Positions 16,632 to 25,088 of a stretch of 64,000 nucleotides of DNA are shown piece after piece (position 1 is the stretch's first letter; each line of letters begins with the position of its first letter). The notes beneath the pieces were generated by a model that saw only the letters and a program-made list of their open reading frames with translations, did not search any database and was not told the origin of the DNA. Origin of the DNA: WHSW01 sp963749365 (GTDB lineage Bacteria > Actinomycetota > Thermoleophilia > Solirubrobacterales > 70-9); NCBI GenBank assembly GCA_963749365.1, contig CAVVME010000004.1:186001-250000 (forward strand), read 5' to 3'. Both the position numbers and the translations under genes were made by a program.

Positions 16632-17102
16632 CTATCCGCGACGCTCGGCGAAGAAATCGCGAAGCAGCGCCGCCGACGCCTCGGCCAGCACCCCCGACTC
16701 GACGGTCGGGCGATGGTTGAGGCGGGGCTCCGCGAGCACGTCGAGCACGCTTCCGGCCGCGCCCGCCTTCGGGTCGGCGACCGCGAACACGACCCGCGGC
16801 ACCCGGGCGAGGACGATCGCCCCCGCGCACATCGCGCACGGCTCGAGCGTCACGTACAGGGTGGTCTCCGGCAGGCGCCAGCCGCCGACGGCCTCGGCCG
16901 CGGCGCGCAGGGCGAGCACCTCGGCGTGCGCGGTGGGGTCGGCGCGCAGCTCGCGCTCGTTGCGGGCGACGGCGAGCAGCTCGCCAGCCCGGACCAGCGC
17001 GGCGCCGATCGGCACGTCCCCATGGGTCGCGGCGCGGCGCGCCTGCTCGAGCGCGGCACCCATGAAACGCTCGTCGCCGGCGCTGAGCGCGGAGTCGGCC
17101 AT
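16632..17102 (-). CDS. tadA: tRNA-specific adenosine deaminase (A34 to I34)
   Basis: A 156-residue member of the cytidine/adenosine deaminase family. The zinc-binding and catalytic motif is DPTAHAEVLAL, the second zinc motif is LEPCAMCAGAIV, followed by RVPRVVFAVADPKAGAAGS typical of TadA. It deaminates the wobble adenosine of tRNA-Arg(ACG) to inosine. A longer open frame exists upstream, but ATG 17102 begins exactly at the domain (MADSALSAGDERFMGAAL), so I use it. It diverges from the subtilase gene; an inverted repeat lies between them. Confidence 0.9.
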   Translation of the reverse strand: MADSALSAGDERFMGAALEQARRAATHGDVPIGAALVRAGELLAVARNERELRADPTAHAEVLALRAAAEAVGGWRLPETTLYVTLEPCAMCAGAIVLARVPRVVFAVADPKAGAAGSVLDVLAEPRLNHRPTVESGVLAEASAALLRDFFAERRG

Positions 17103-17117
17103 CGGCTCAAGTATCGG

Positions 17118-17144
17118 CGACAGGAAACTTCGGCAATCCTGTCG
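17118..17144. promoter_or_regulatory. Inverted repeat between divergent tadA and subtilase genes
   Basis: CGACAGGA (17118-17125) and TCCTGTCG (17137-17144) are perfect 8-bp arms separated by 11 bp. They sit 16 bp upstream of the tadA start and 64 bp upstream of the protease start. Position and symmetry fit an operator, but the spacer could also form a hairpin loop. No regulator can be named. Confidence 0.35.
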
Positions 17145-17208
17145 TGTTGCGAGAGCAGGCTCCGCTTTCGGCCGCACGATGCAGAGGACAGAGCCCAACC
17201 GAGCGTAC

Positions 17209-18561
17209 ATGCCGTCCGGCCGCGCGCCGAGGGCGGCGCAATGGCGCCGCGCCGCCGTCGCGACGGTCGCCGCCTTTTCCTGGTTCCTGCTGGCCGGCCA
17301 GCCCTCGGCGCACGCCGAAGGCCGCTTCGTCACCGGCGAGGTCGTGGTCGGGTTCGAGGACGGTCGCGCGAAGGTGCTCGAGCTGCCGCCCCGGACGCGG
17401 GTCGGTCATGCGGTGCACGCGCTCGAACGCGCGCCGGCGGTCGAGTTCGCGGCGCCGAACTGGATCGCGCGCGCTGCGCTGACCCCGCTCGACCAGGGCA
17501 CCTCGAAAAAGCCCGGCGGCTGGCAGGCGGACCAGTGGAGCTTTCTCGCCGGCCCGGGCGGGATCAGGGTCGGCAAGGGCTGGAACCGCGCGATCGCGGC
17601 CGGATCCGCCGGCGGCGCCGGGACCACCGTGGCCATCGTCGACACGGGAGTCGCCTACACCACCGCCGCGAACGGCTTCAAGGCGGCGCCGGACTTCGAC
17701 TCGGCCAGCTTCGTCCCCGGCGTCGATTTGGTCGACGGCGACGGCCTGCCGCTCGACGAGAACGGCCATGGGACCCACGTCGCGGGCACGGTCGCCGAGC
17801 AGGTGACGCTCGAGGCGCCCTCCGAAGCCGAGGACTTCGTCACCGGGATCGCGTACGGCGCCGCGCTGATGCCGGTTCGAGTCCTCGACAAGGCAGGGGT
17901 CGGCAGCGCCAGCGACGTCGGCGCGGGAATCCTCTGGGCGGCGAGGCACGGCGCCGAGGTGATCAATGTGTCGCTGCAGTTCGACGAATCGGTCGATCGC
18001 TGCGCCGACGTGCCGAGCGTCTGCGAGGCGACCCGCAAGGCGAGAAAGCTCGGCGCGCTGGTGATCGCGGCGGCGGGTAACGCGACCGACGGAAGCGGCG
18101 AGCCCGGGGCCCTCTACCCCGCCGCCGCGCCGGGGGTGCTGGCGGTCGGCGCGACGACCGAGCATGGCTGCCTTGCCGCCTACTCGCATTTCAAGCGGGC
18201 GACCGACCTGCTCGCGCCGGGTGGTGGTCCGCCGCGGCCGCAGGCTGGGCGCCCGGCCTGCACCCACGATCGGCGCTCCGTCCTCCAGCTCACCCTGGGC
18301 TGCTTCCCGGGCTCCTGCGTCGGCGAGTTCAACCGCTTCTCGATCAGGCCCGACGTCGGGACCTCGATGGCGGCCGCCCACGCGAGCGGGGTCGCGGCCC
18401 TGGTCCGCGCGAGCCGCTTCGCCGGATCGAACCCGTCGCCGACCAAGCTCGGCAGACGACTCAAGTGCACCGCGCGGTCGGGGTCGCCGGAGCGCTTCTA
18501 CGGTCCGGGGACGCTCGACGCCGGCCGGGCCACGAGCCCGAAGCGAAGCTGCGACGACTGA
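17209..18561 (+). CDS. Secreted subtilisin-like serine protease (S8)
   Basis: A 450-residue secreted protein with an N-terminal signal (AAVATVAAFSWFLLAGQPSAHA) and a short propeptide-like region. It carries the S8 triad: Asp in TTVAIVDTGVAY, His in NGHGTHVAGTVAE, Ser in GTSMAAAHASGVAAL. The oxyanion Asn is in VIAAAGNAT. Near the C-terminus, paired cysteines (CTHDR, GCFPGSC, KCTA) suggest disulfides. The domain ends soon after the Ser motif, with no extra C-terminal modules, and the protein is predicted to act outside the cell. ATG 17179 in the same frame would add ten residues; no ribosome-binding site decides between them. Confidence 0.88.
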   Translation: MPSGRAPRAAQWRRAAVATVAAFSWFLLAGQPSAHAEGRFVTGEVVVGFEDGRAKVLELPPRTRVGHAVHALERAPAVEFAAPNWIARAALTPLDQGTSKKPGGWQADQWSFLAGPGGIRVGKGWNRAIAAGSAGGAGTTVAIVDTGVAYTTAANGFKAAPDFDSASFVPGVDLVDGDGLPLDENGHGTHVAGTVAEQVTLEAPSEAEDFVTGIAYGAALMPVRVLDKAGVGSASDVGAGILWAARHGAEVINVSLQFDESVDRCADVPSVCEATRKARKLGALVIAAAGNATDGSGEPGALYPAAAPGVLAVGATTEHGCLAAYSHFKRATDLLAPGGGPPRPQAGRPACTHDRRSVLQLTLGCFPGSCVGEFNRFSIRPDVGTSMAAAHASGVAALVRASRFAGSNPSPTKLGRRLKCTARSGSPERFYGPGTLDAGRATSPKRSCDD

Positions 18562-18575
18562 CTGAGCCCGAGCGG

Positions 18576-19016
18576 CTAGGTCGTGCGGACGATGTAGACG
18601 CCGCAGGGCGCGTTGTGGCTGATCTTGTTCGGCACGCTGCCGAGCAGGCGCCGGGCGCCGGTCATCCCTTTGTTGCCGACCACGATCAGATCCGCGTGCG
18701 TCTCCTCGGCGACGCTCAGGATCGCGTCCGCCGGCTCCCCCTCGCGCGGATGGGCGACGACCTCGATGCCGCGCTCGCGCGGAGGGCCGGCGGCGGCCTC
18801 GAGGATCACGTTGACGTCCTCGCGAGGGCCGATCGCGTGGGCGACGTCGCCGGGGATCTCGCTCGCCTCCTCGCGCAACCGCTCGCGCGAAACCGGCTCA
18901 TAGGCACTGACGATCTCGAGCTTGGCATCGGTCATCGCCGCCAGCTCGGCCGCCTGGCGCACCGCCTCGCCGGCCGTCTCGGACCCGTCGGTGCCAACCA
19001 CGATCCGCTCGAACAC
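18576..19016 (-). CDS. Universal stress protein (UspA family, ATP-binding type)
   Basis: A 146-residue single-domain Usp. It begins MFERIVVGTDGSETA and ends with the ATP-binding signature GNKGMTGARRLLGSVPNKIS (G-2x-G-9x-G-S/N pattern), followed by a final CGVYIVRT strand. It therefore belongs to the ATP-binding class that dimerises in the cytosol. It converges with the protease gene, 14 bp apart. Two further Usp-like domains occur in the kdp locus of this window. Confidence 0.88.
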   Translation of the reverse strand: MFERIVVGTDGSETAGEAVRQAAELAAMTDAKLEIVSAYEPVSRERLREEASEIPGDVAHAIGPREDVNVILEAAAGPPRERGIEVVAHPREGEPADAILSVAEETHADLIVVGNKGMTGARRLLGSVPNKISHNAPCGVYIVRTT

Positions 19017-19111
19017 GCCAGCCTCCTCCAGCTCGGGGCTTCCGGGCCTGCGCCGATCGCTCCCGGGTTGTCGCGCATACTATCCCCGCGCACCGCGCGC
19101 GCCCGGGAACG

Positions 19112-19198
19112 ATGCCACGGAGCTGGATCTACCTGATGGCGATCCTGATCGCCTGCCTGATCGCCTCGATGGTGATCGCGGTGGTCAAGCTCTGGTGA
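19112..19198 (+). CDS. Possible 28-residue single-helix membrane peptide
   Basis: A frame of 28 codons, MPRSWIYLMAILIACLIASM then VIAVVKLW, forming one hydrophobic helix with a basic N-terminus and a lysine near the end, typical of small membrane proteins. It lies between the divergent usp gene and the phosphotriesterase gene, 28 bp before the latter, and could be co-transcribed with it. The ribosome-binding site is weak and I know no family for it. Confidence 0.4.
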   Translation: MPRSWIYLMAILIACLIASMVIAVVKLW

Positions 19199-19226
19199 GC
19201 GCGGCGGCGCCATAGACTGGCGGCCG

Positions 19227-20219
19227 ATGGCGACCGTCGAGACCGTCACCGGGCCGCTCGACGCCTCCGAGCTCGGCACCACCCTGATCCATGAGCACCT
19301 GCGGACTCGCGACGAGGCGGTGTTCGAGCAGTGGCCCGGCGCGGAGACGTTCGGCGGCATCCCGGAGCGCCCGATCGGCCCGGGGGAGGACCGCGATGCG
19401 GCGCTCGAGGCCGCGCGGGCCGCGCTCGAGCTCGGCGTGAGGACGATCGCCGACCCGACCGTGATGTTCATCGGCCGCGACGCCGCCTTCATGCGCGACG
19501 TCTCTGAGCGGACCGGGCTTCAGGTCGTCGCGGCCACCGGCATCTACACCTACGACTATCTGCCTCCCTTCTTCGTCTCGCGCGATCCCGATCAGATCGC
19601 CGAGCTGTTCGTCTCCGACATCGAGACCGGGATCCAGGGCACCGAGGTAAAGGCGGCGTTCATCAAATGCGCCGCCGATGAGCCCGGGCTGACCGAGAAC
19701 ATCGAGAAGGTCCACCGGGCTGCCGCGCGCGCCAGCCTGCGCACCGGAAGGCCGATCATGGCCCACTCGCGCCCAGCGAGCGAGACCGGCCCGCGACAGC
19801 TCGAGATCTTCGAGCAGGAGGGCGTCGACCCGGCGCGGGTCCTGATCGCCCATTGCGGCGACACCGCCGATGTCGAGTACATCGAGCGGCTGCTCGAGCG
19901 CGGTGCCTACGTCGGCCTCGACCGCTACGGGCTCGAGCTCTTCCTCCCCTACGAGCAGCGCCAGGCGACCACGCTGTCGCTGCTCGAGCGCGGCCATACG
20001 GAGCGGCTCTTCCTCTCCGCTGACTCCTGCGCGACGATCGACTGGTTCCCGCCCGCGACCGCCGTGCAGATGCTCGAGGCCGGGATGGCGAAGCACTGGA
20101 ACATCCGGATCGTGCCCGAGCGGGTGCTCCCCGAGTTGGGCGAGGCCGGGGTGAGCGACGACCAGATCGAGACGATGATGGTCCGCAACCCGGTCGCCTG
20201 GCTGAGCGCGGCCGACTGA
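19227..20219 (+). CDS. Phosphotriesterase-family metal hydrolase
   Basis: A 330-residue TIM-barrel amidohydrolase of the phosphotriesterase family. The metal ligands are visible: LIHEHL (HxH) near the N-terminus, the bridging lysine in VKAAFIKCA, His in IMAHSRP, His in LIAHCGDTAD and the final Asp in LFLSADS. The length is normal for the family. Members hydrolyse lactones or phosphotriesters; a lactonase role is more likely than true pesticide hydrolysis, but the substrate is not visible from sequence. The preceding small peptide may share its transcript. Confidence 0.88.
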   Translation: MATVETVTGPLDASELGTTLIHEHLRTRDEAVFEQWPGAETFGGIPERPIGPGEDRDAALEAARAALELGVRTIADPTVMFIGRDAAFMRDVSERTGLQVVAATGIYTYDYLPPFFVSRDPDQIAELFVSDIETGIQGTEVKAAFIKCAADEPGLTENIEKVHRAAARASLRTGRPIMAHSRPASETGPRQLEIFEQEGVDPARVLIAHCGDTADVEYIERLLERGAYVGLDRYGLELFLPYEQRQATTLSLLERGHTERLFLSADSCATIDWFPPATAVQMLEAGMAKHWNIRIVPERVLPELGEAGVSDDQIETMMVRNPVAWLSAAD

Positions 20220-20228
20220 CCGTCGCGG

Positions 20229-23200
20229 TCAGGCCGCGAGCGCCTGCTCCCACTCGGCCCGGTAGACGCGGTGGGTGCCCGCCAGCCCCTTGAGCTCGAT
20301 CTCCTGACCTCGGTCGAAGGCGATCGCCGGACGATCCGCCTCGAGCTCCTCGGCGCGGTCCTTGAGCTGCTCGGAGACGAGGATCTCGCCGCCGCGAGCC
20401 CGGGCCGCGATCCGGGCCGCGAGGATCACGCTGCGGCCGAAGAAGTCGCCCTCCTCGCGGATCGCCTCGCCGGCGTGCATGCCGATCCGCACCCGCACCC
20501 GCTCGCCCTCGACCGTGTCGCTCTCGGCCAGCGCACGCTGGATCGCCGCCGCGCACTCGAGCGCCCGCCCCGAGTCGGGGAAGACGAGCATGAACCCGTC
20601 GCCCTGGTTCTTGACCTCGAATCCCCCGTGCGAGCTAACCAGGCGACGGAAGAGCGCGTTGTGGGCGCGCAGCACCTCGAGCCAGCGCTGGTCTCCGAGC
20701 CGTTCGGTGATCAGGGTCGAGTCCTCGATGTCGGAGAAGAGGATCGTCACCTGCCCGTCGGGGGCGGCGAGCGCGGCGATGTCGGGCTGCTCGGAGCTGA
20801 TCGCATCGGCCATGAAGTCGATCGAGGTGCTGACATCGATCGCGCCCAGCCCCTGCGCGTCGAGCCGCAGCGCGAGCGCCTCGTCGGTGAGCCCGACCAT
20901 GCCCATCTCCTGCCCCTCGGCGAGCGCCGTGCCGAGCAGCTCGAGCGCCCGCTCGCGCTCTCCCGTCGCCCCGCGATCGAGCAACAGGCGGGCGAGACAG
21001 ACGCGCAGACGGGCGACCATCGGCCGATCCCCCATCGCCTCGCTGGTCGCCAGCGCCTCGGCGAAGTGCCGTTCGGCGTCGGCGTCGCGGCCCGCGAGCG
21101 CCGCGAGCACGCCTAGGATCCGGGCCACCGGTCCGTTGCAGGCGGCGGCCCGGCCGGCGATCACGTTGATCCCGTCGAGCGGCAGGAGCAGCTCGTAGAT
21201 GCGCTCGGCGCGCTCAACGTCGGTGAGAAACGCGGCCGTCTCGCCGAGCAGCATCAGCGAGATCGGCAACTGGCCGTCATGGGGGAGGTCGGCGAAGTCG
21301 TTGGCCGCCAGTGGCTCGAACGCGGCGCGCGCCTCGCTCACGTGCCCGAGCTCGGCGTGAGCCGCGGCCAGCGAGCAGCGCCAGACCGGCAGCGCCGGGT
21401 AGCGCGCGACCAGCTCGGTGAGCCGGCCGAGCGATTGCTCGAGGTGCCGCACGTCGGTGGCCTCGCGGCGCAGGCGGCGAAGCTGGATGTCCTGGGTCGC
21501 GTGAAACATCACCGAGACCGGCTCCTGGGCGCGCTCGCCGCCGGCGAGCGCCTCGGCCGAAAGCCGCTCGGCGTCGGCGAAGCGGCCGTCGATCAGCGCC
21601 CGGGTCCCGCGCAGGAGCGGGATCTGCCACAGGTATCCGGGCTGGCGCAGGAGGGTCGCGAGCCGCTCGCAGGCGGCGAGGTCGGCGTCGACCCCGCGGA
21701 TGTCCCCGAGCTCGAGTCGGTTGCGAAGCCGGTAGACGTGCGCTCGCAGCTCGAGCTCGGGATCGTCGAGCTGCTTGGCGATCTGGTGCAGCTCGTCGCT
21801 GTCCCGCAGCCGGCTACGTGACTCCTCCAGCCCGAGCGCGCCCATGAACTGGCGCCGCATCAAGGCTTGGGCGAGCGCCCGCTGATCGCCGATCCGCCGC
21901 GCCATCTCCACCGCCTCGAGCCCAAGGCTCGTCGCCCCACCGGCCGGGTCGACCCAGTTCAGCTCCTGCGCCAGAGCGCTGAGAAGCTGTGAGCGCAAGG
22001 GGGAGTCGCCGTCCCCGACCGCCTCCAGAGCCTCCTCGAGCAAAGCGATCATCGGCTCGTCAACGACCCCGGCCTCGCCCAGGAAGGCGACCGCGATCGC
22101 GGCCCGGGCGAGGTCGATCGGGCGCTCGAGCTCGCGAGCGAGGGCGGCGGCGCGCTCGAGCGCCGCCCGAGCCTCGTGCGCACGACCGGCCCGGGTCTGG
22201 GTCGTGCCGAGCTCGAGCAGCAGGGCGAGTCGTCGCTCCGGGTCGGGCGAGCCGGCGAGCTCGAGCGCCTCGAGGGCGCGGGCGTAGAGGTTGGCGGCCT
22301 CCTCATGGGCGAGCCGCTCGCCGGCGACGGTGGCGGCGCGGGCCGCGTACTCGACCGCGCGCTCGGCGTCCGCAGCCTGCCCTGCCTCCAGGTAATGGTG
22401 CGCGAGCTGACCGAGGTAGCGGTCGAGCTCGCTCGCATGCGCGGACTCGATCGCCTCGGCGACATCGCGATGGATCGCGGCGCAGCGCGCCGCCGGGACC
22501 TCCGCGTGCAGCGTCTCGCCGACCAGCGAGTGTGCGAACGAGTACAGGCCGGGCCGCTCGCGCGCGACAACGACCAGTCTCGCCGCCACCGCCTCGTCGA
22601 GCGCCTCCGTGACCTGCTCCGAGGACAACGGGCTGACCCGTTCGAGGACCGCGAGCTCGAACTCGCGCCCACAGACCGCCGCCAGGCGAAGCACCTCGTT
22701 GGCGGTCCCCGAGAGTCGGTCGAGCCGCCGCCCGACCACCTCGCGAACGCCCTGCGGGATCGCGACCTCGCGCCGGGCCTGCTCCTCGCCGAGCCGGCCC
22801 TCGGAGGCCATCAGCCTGACCACCTCGCCGACGAAGAACGGATTGCCCCCGGTCTGCTCGCGGATCGCGGCGGCGAGGTCGGGCGGCGGGCGGTCGACGC
22901 CTCCGGTGAGCTCGATGTAGCTGGCGATCGCCTCCGGAGCGAGCCCGTGCAGGGCGATCCTTCGCGTCGCCTCGATCGCGGCCAGATCGGCGAGCGTCTC
23001 CGCGAGCGGATGGTGGCGGCCGAGCTCGACGTCGCGATAGGTGCCGACGACGAGCAGCCCGGTGTCGGAGAGCCGCCGCGCGAGGAAGCGCAACAGCAAC
23101 AGCGACGACTCATCGGCCCAGTGCAGGTCGTCGAGCACCAGGATCAGCGGTCGCGACTTCGAGGCTCCGCCGAGAAAGCCGGCGACCGCATCGAAGACCC

Positions 23201-24581
23201 TGAACCGGGCCTGCTCGGACTCGATCCCCGGCGGCTCGCCGAGTCCCCCGAGCCGCTCGGTGAGCTCGGGCACGATCTGGGCGACTTCCGCCGCCCGGCT
23301 GCCGAGCTGCCAGCGCAGGCCGACCGGGTCGGCGTCGCGGACATACGAGCGGATCGCCTCCGACCACGGCCAGTACGGCGGCGCGCTCTCGGCCTCGTGG
23401 CAGCGTCCCCAATGCACGTTGGCGCCGCGGATCCCGGCGTATATAGCGAGCTGCTCGGCCATCCGCGTCTTGCCGATCCCGGGATCGCCGCTGATCAGCA
23501 GGATCCGGCCGTCGCCGCCAAGCGCGTCCTCGAGCACCTCCTGCATCTGGTCGAGCTCCGTGTCGCGACCGACGAACACCCCCCGGGCGAGCCCGCGAAG
23601 CGGGTTCTCGGCGCCGTCCGGGCTCTCGTCCGCGGCGGGCTGCTCGAGCGCGGCCTCGAGCGAGCGACGCGCCCCGGCCGCGCCCGCGGGGCGGTCCTCG
23701 GGCGACTTCGAGAGCAGCTCGAGCACGAGCCGGTCGAGGGCGGGCGGGATCTCGGGACGGTGATGCGACGGCGGGACGGGATCCGCGTTCAGGTGGCGGC
23801 CAATGATCGCGACCGCGTCCTCGCCCGGGAACGGCGGCTCGCCGGTGAGCAGCTCGTAGAGCATCGCGCCGAGCGAGTAGAGGTCCGAGCGCGCGTCCGA
23901 GGGCCGGCCGAGCGCCTGCTCCGGCGGCAGGTAGGCGACGGTCCCGACCAGCATCCCCTCGACCGCGTCGCGAGATCGGCGGTCGATGGTCGCCAGCCCG
24001 AAGTCCCCGAGCCGGGCGGCGCCGTCGTCGCCGAGCCAGACGTTGGCCGGCTTCAGATCGCGGTGCACGATGCCGCGCGAGTGCGCGTGCTCGAGCGCCC
24101 GGCAGATGTCGATCGCGATCGCGATCGCGCGCTCGACCTCGAGCCGGCGACCCTCACATGCCTCAAGCGCTCCCGCCAGGTCTCCCCCGCCGACGTACTC
24201 GCTGACGATGAAGGGGACGCCGTCCTCCTCGCCGGAGTCCAGGACGCGAACCACATGCGGGTGCTGGTCGAGCTTCGCCATCGCCAGCGCCTCGCGACGG
24301 GCGCGGGCCAGCGCCGTCTCCTCGATCCCCTCGGTCTCGAACACGGCGACGGCGACCTCGCGGGCGCCGGCGGCCGTGTCGCGCGCCCGGTAGACGCGCT
24401 TGCGACCGCCGCGGCCGAGCGAGGCCTCGATCGAGTAGCGACCCGCGATCATCGACGGGAGCTCGCCCGCCGCCGGGGCCGCCGGCGCCGGCGCGGGCTC
24501 GGGCGCCTCGAGGCGGGTCCCGCACGAGTCGCAAAAGCGAGCCTCGGGACGGTTGGGGTTACCACAGGACGGGCAGCGCAT
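20229..24581 (-). CDS. Zinc-ribbon / protein kinase / AAA ATPase / class III adenylate cyclase fusion
   Basis: About 1450 residues in this order. A zinc ribbon (CPSCGNPNRPEARFCDSCG). A Ser/Thr kinase domain (about 45-320) with Gly loop LGRGGRKRVY, HRDLKPAN and DFG. An AAA/NACHT-like ATPase starting near 340 with Walker A GDPGIGKT and LILVLDDLHWAD. A long alpha-helical TPR-like region (about 700-1230). A class III cyclase (about 1275-1440) with metal Asp in FSDIEDST and in NQGDGFML. The beta-3 lysine of the kinase is absent: where relatives read IKTEG, this reads FETEG, so kinase activity is doubtful. It probably makes cAMP in response to an unknown input. ATG 24581 starts at the zinc ribbon; an ATG 33 bp upstream is less likely. 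Confidence 0.92.
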   Translation of the reverse strand: MRCPSCGNPNRPEARFCDSCGTRLEAPEPAPAPAAPAAGELPSMIAGRYSIEASLGRGGRKRVYRARDTAAGAREVAVAVFETEGIEETALARARREALAMAKLDQHPHVVRVLDSGEEDGVPFIVSEYVGGGDLAGALEACEGRRLEVERAIAIAIDICRALEHAHSRGIVHRDLKPANVWLGDDGAARLGDFGLATIDRRSRDAVEGMLVGTVAYLPPEQALGRPSDARSDLYSLGAMLYELLTGEPPFPGEDAVAIIGRHLNADPVPPSHHRPEIPPALDRLVLELLSKSPEDRPAGAAGARRSLEAALEQPAADESPDGAENPLRGLARGVFVGRDTELDQMQEVLEDALGGDGRILLISGDPGIGKTRMAEQLAIYAGIRGANVHWGRCHEAESAPPYWPWSEAIRSYVRDADPVGLRWQLGSRAAEVAQIVPELTERLGGLGEPPGIESEQARFRVFDAVAGFLGGASKSRPLILVLDDLHWADESSLLLLRFLARRLSDTGLLVVGTYRDVELGRHHPLAETLADLAAIEATRRIALHGLAPEAIASYIELTGGVDRPPPDLAAAIREQTGGNPFFVGEVVRLMASEGRLGEEQARREVAIPQGVREVVGRRLDRLSGTANEVLRLAAVCGREFELAVLERVSPLSSEQVTEALDEAVAARLVVVARERPGLYSFAHSLVGETLHAEVPAARCAAIHRDVAEAIESAHASELDRYLGQLAHHYLEAGQAADAERAVEYAARAATVAGERLAHEEAANLYARALEALELAGSPDPERRLALLLELGTTQTRAGRAHEARAALERAAALARELERPIDLARAAIAVAFLGEAGVVDEPMIALLEEALEAVGDGDSPLRSQLLSALAQELNWVDPAGGATSLGLEAVEMARRIGDQRALAQALMRRQFMGALGLEESRSRLRDSDELHQIAKQLDDPELELRAHVYRLRNRLELGDIRGVDADLAACERLATLLRQPGYLWQIPLLRGTRALIDGRFADAERLSAEALAGGERAQEPVSVMFHATQDIQLRRLRREATDVRHLEQSLGRLTELVARYPALPVWRCSLAAAHAELGHVSEARAAFEPLAANDFADLPHDGQLPISLMLLGETAAFLTDVERAERIYELLLPLDGINVIAGRAAACNGPVARILGVLAALAGRDADAERHFAEALATSEAMGDRPMVARLRVCLARLLLDRGATGERERALELLGTALAEGQEMGMVGLTDEALALRLDAQGLGAIDVSTSIDFMADAISSEQPDIAALAAPDGQVTILFSDIEDSTLITERLGDQRWLEVLRAHNALFRRLVSSHGGFEVKNQGDGFMLVFPDSGRALECAAAIQRALAESDTVEGERVRVRIGMHAGEAIREEGDFFGRSVILAARIAARARGGEILVSEQLKDRAEELEADRPAIAFDRGQEIELKGLAGTHRVYRAEWEQALAA

Positions 24582-24629
24582 CCACGGCGCAGGATAGGAG
24601 GCCCTCGCGATCATCTACAGTGGCCGGCG

Positions 24630-25088
24630 ATGTCCGCGGCGACGATGCACACCAATGCCGGCCCGATCACGATCGAGCTCTTCGACGAGGCGGCGCCGAA
24701 CACCGTCGCCAACTTCCGCAAGCTCGCCGGGGACGGGTTCTACGACGGGCTCACCTTCCACCGGGTGATCACCGACTTCATGATCCAGGGCGGTTGCCCG
24801 GAGGGCACCGGCACCGGTGGCCCCGGCTACACCTTCGAGGATGAGTTCAACGAGCACAAGGTCGTCCGCGGCGCCCTCGCGATGGCCAACGCGGGCCCGG
24901 ACACCAACGGCTCCCAATTCTTCATCGTCACCACCGAAGCCGCCGAGTGGCTGGACGGCAAGCACACCGTGTTCGGCGAGGTCAGCAACGGGATGGACGC
25001 GGTCGACGCGATCGAGGCGACCCCGACCGGCGCCGGCGACCGCCCGATCGACCCGCAGCTGATCGAGCGGATCGAGCTCAGCGAGTAG
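24630..25088 (+). CDS. Cyclophilin-type peptidyl-prolyl cis-trans isomerase
   Basis: A 152-residue single-domain cyclophilin without a signal peptide, hence cytosolic. The active-site motif FHRVITDFMIQGG carries the catalytic Arg, followed by GPGYTFEDEF, the core MANAGPDTNGSQFFI and the WLDGKHTVFGEV loop. It accelerates proline isomerisation during protein folding. The gene converges with and overlaps the DUF559 gene by 11 bp and diverges from the large kinase/cyclase gene with only 48 bp between starts. Confidence 0.92.
   Translation: MSAATMHTNAGPITIELFDEAAPNTVANFRKLAGDGFYDGLTFHRVITDFMIQGGCPEGTGTGGPGYTFEDEFNEHKVVRGALAMANAGPDTNGSQFFIVTTEAAEWLDGKHTVFGEVSNGMDAVDAIEATPTGAGDRPIDPQLIERIELSE

Noticed and set aside
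22176..24629. Plus-strand frame of several hundred codons leading into the cyclophilin
   Set aside because: Antisense to the kinase/ATPase/cyclase gene; cyclophilin homology starts at 24630.
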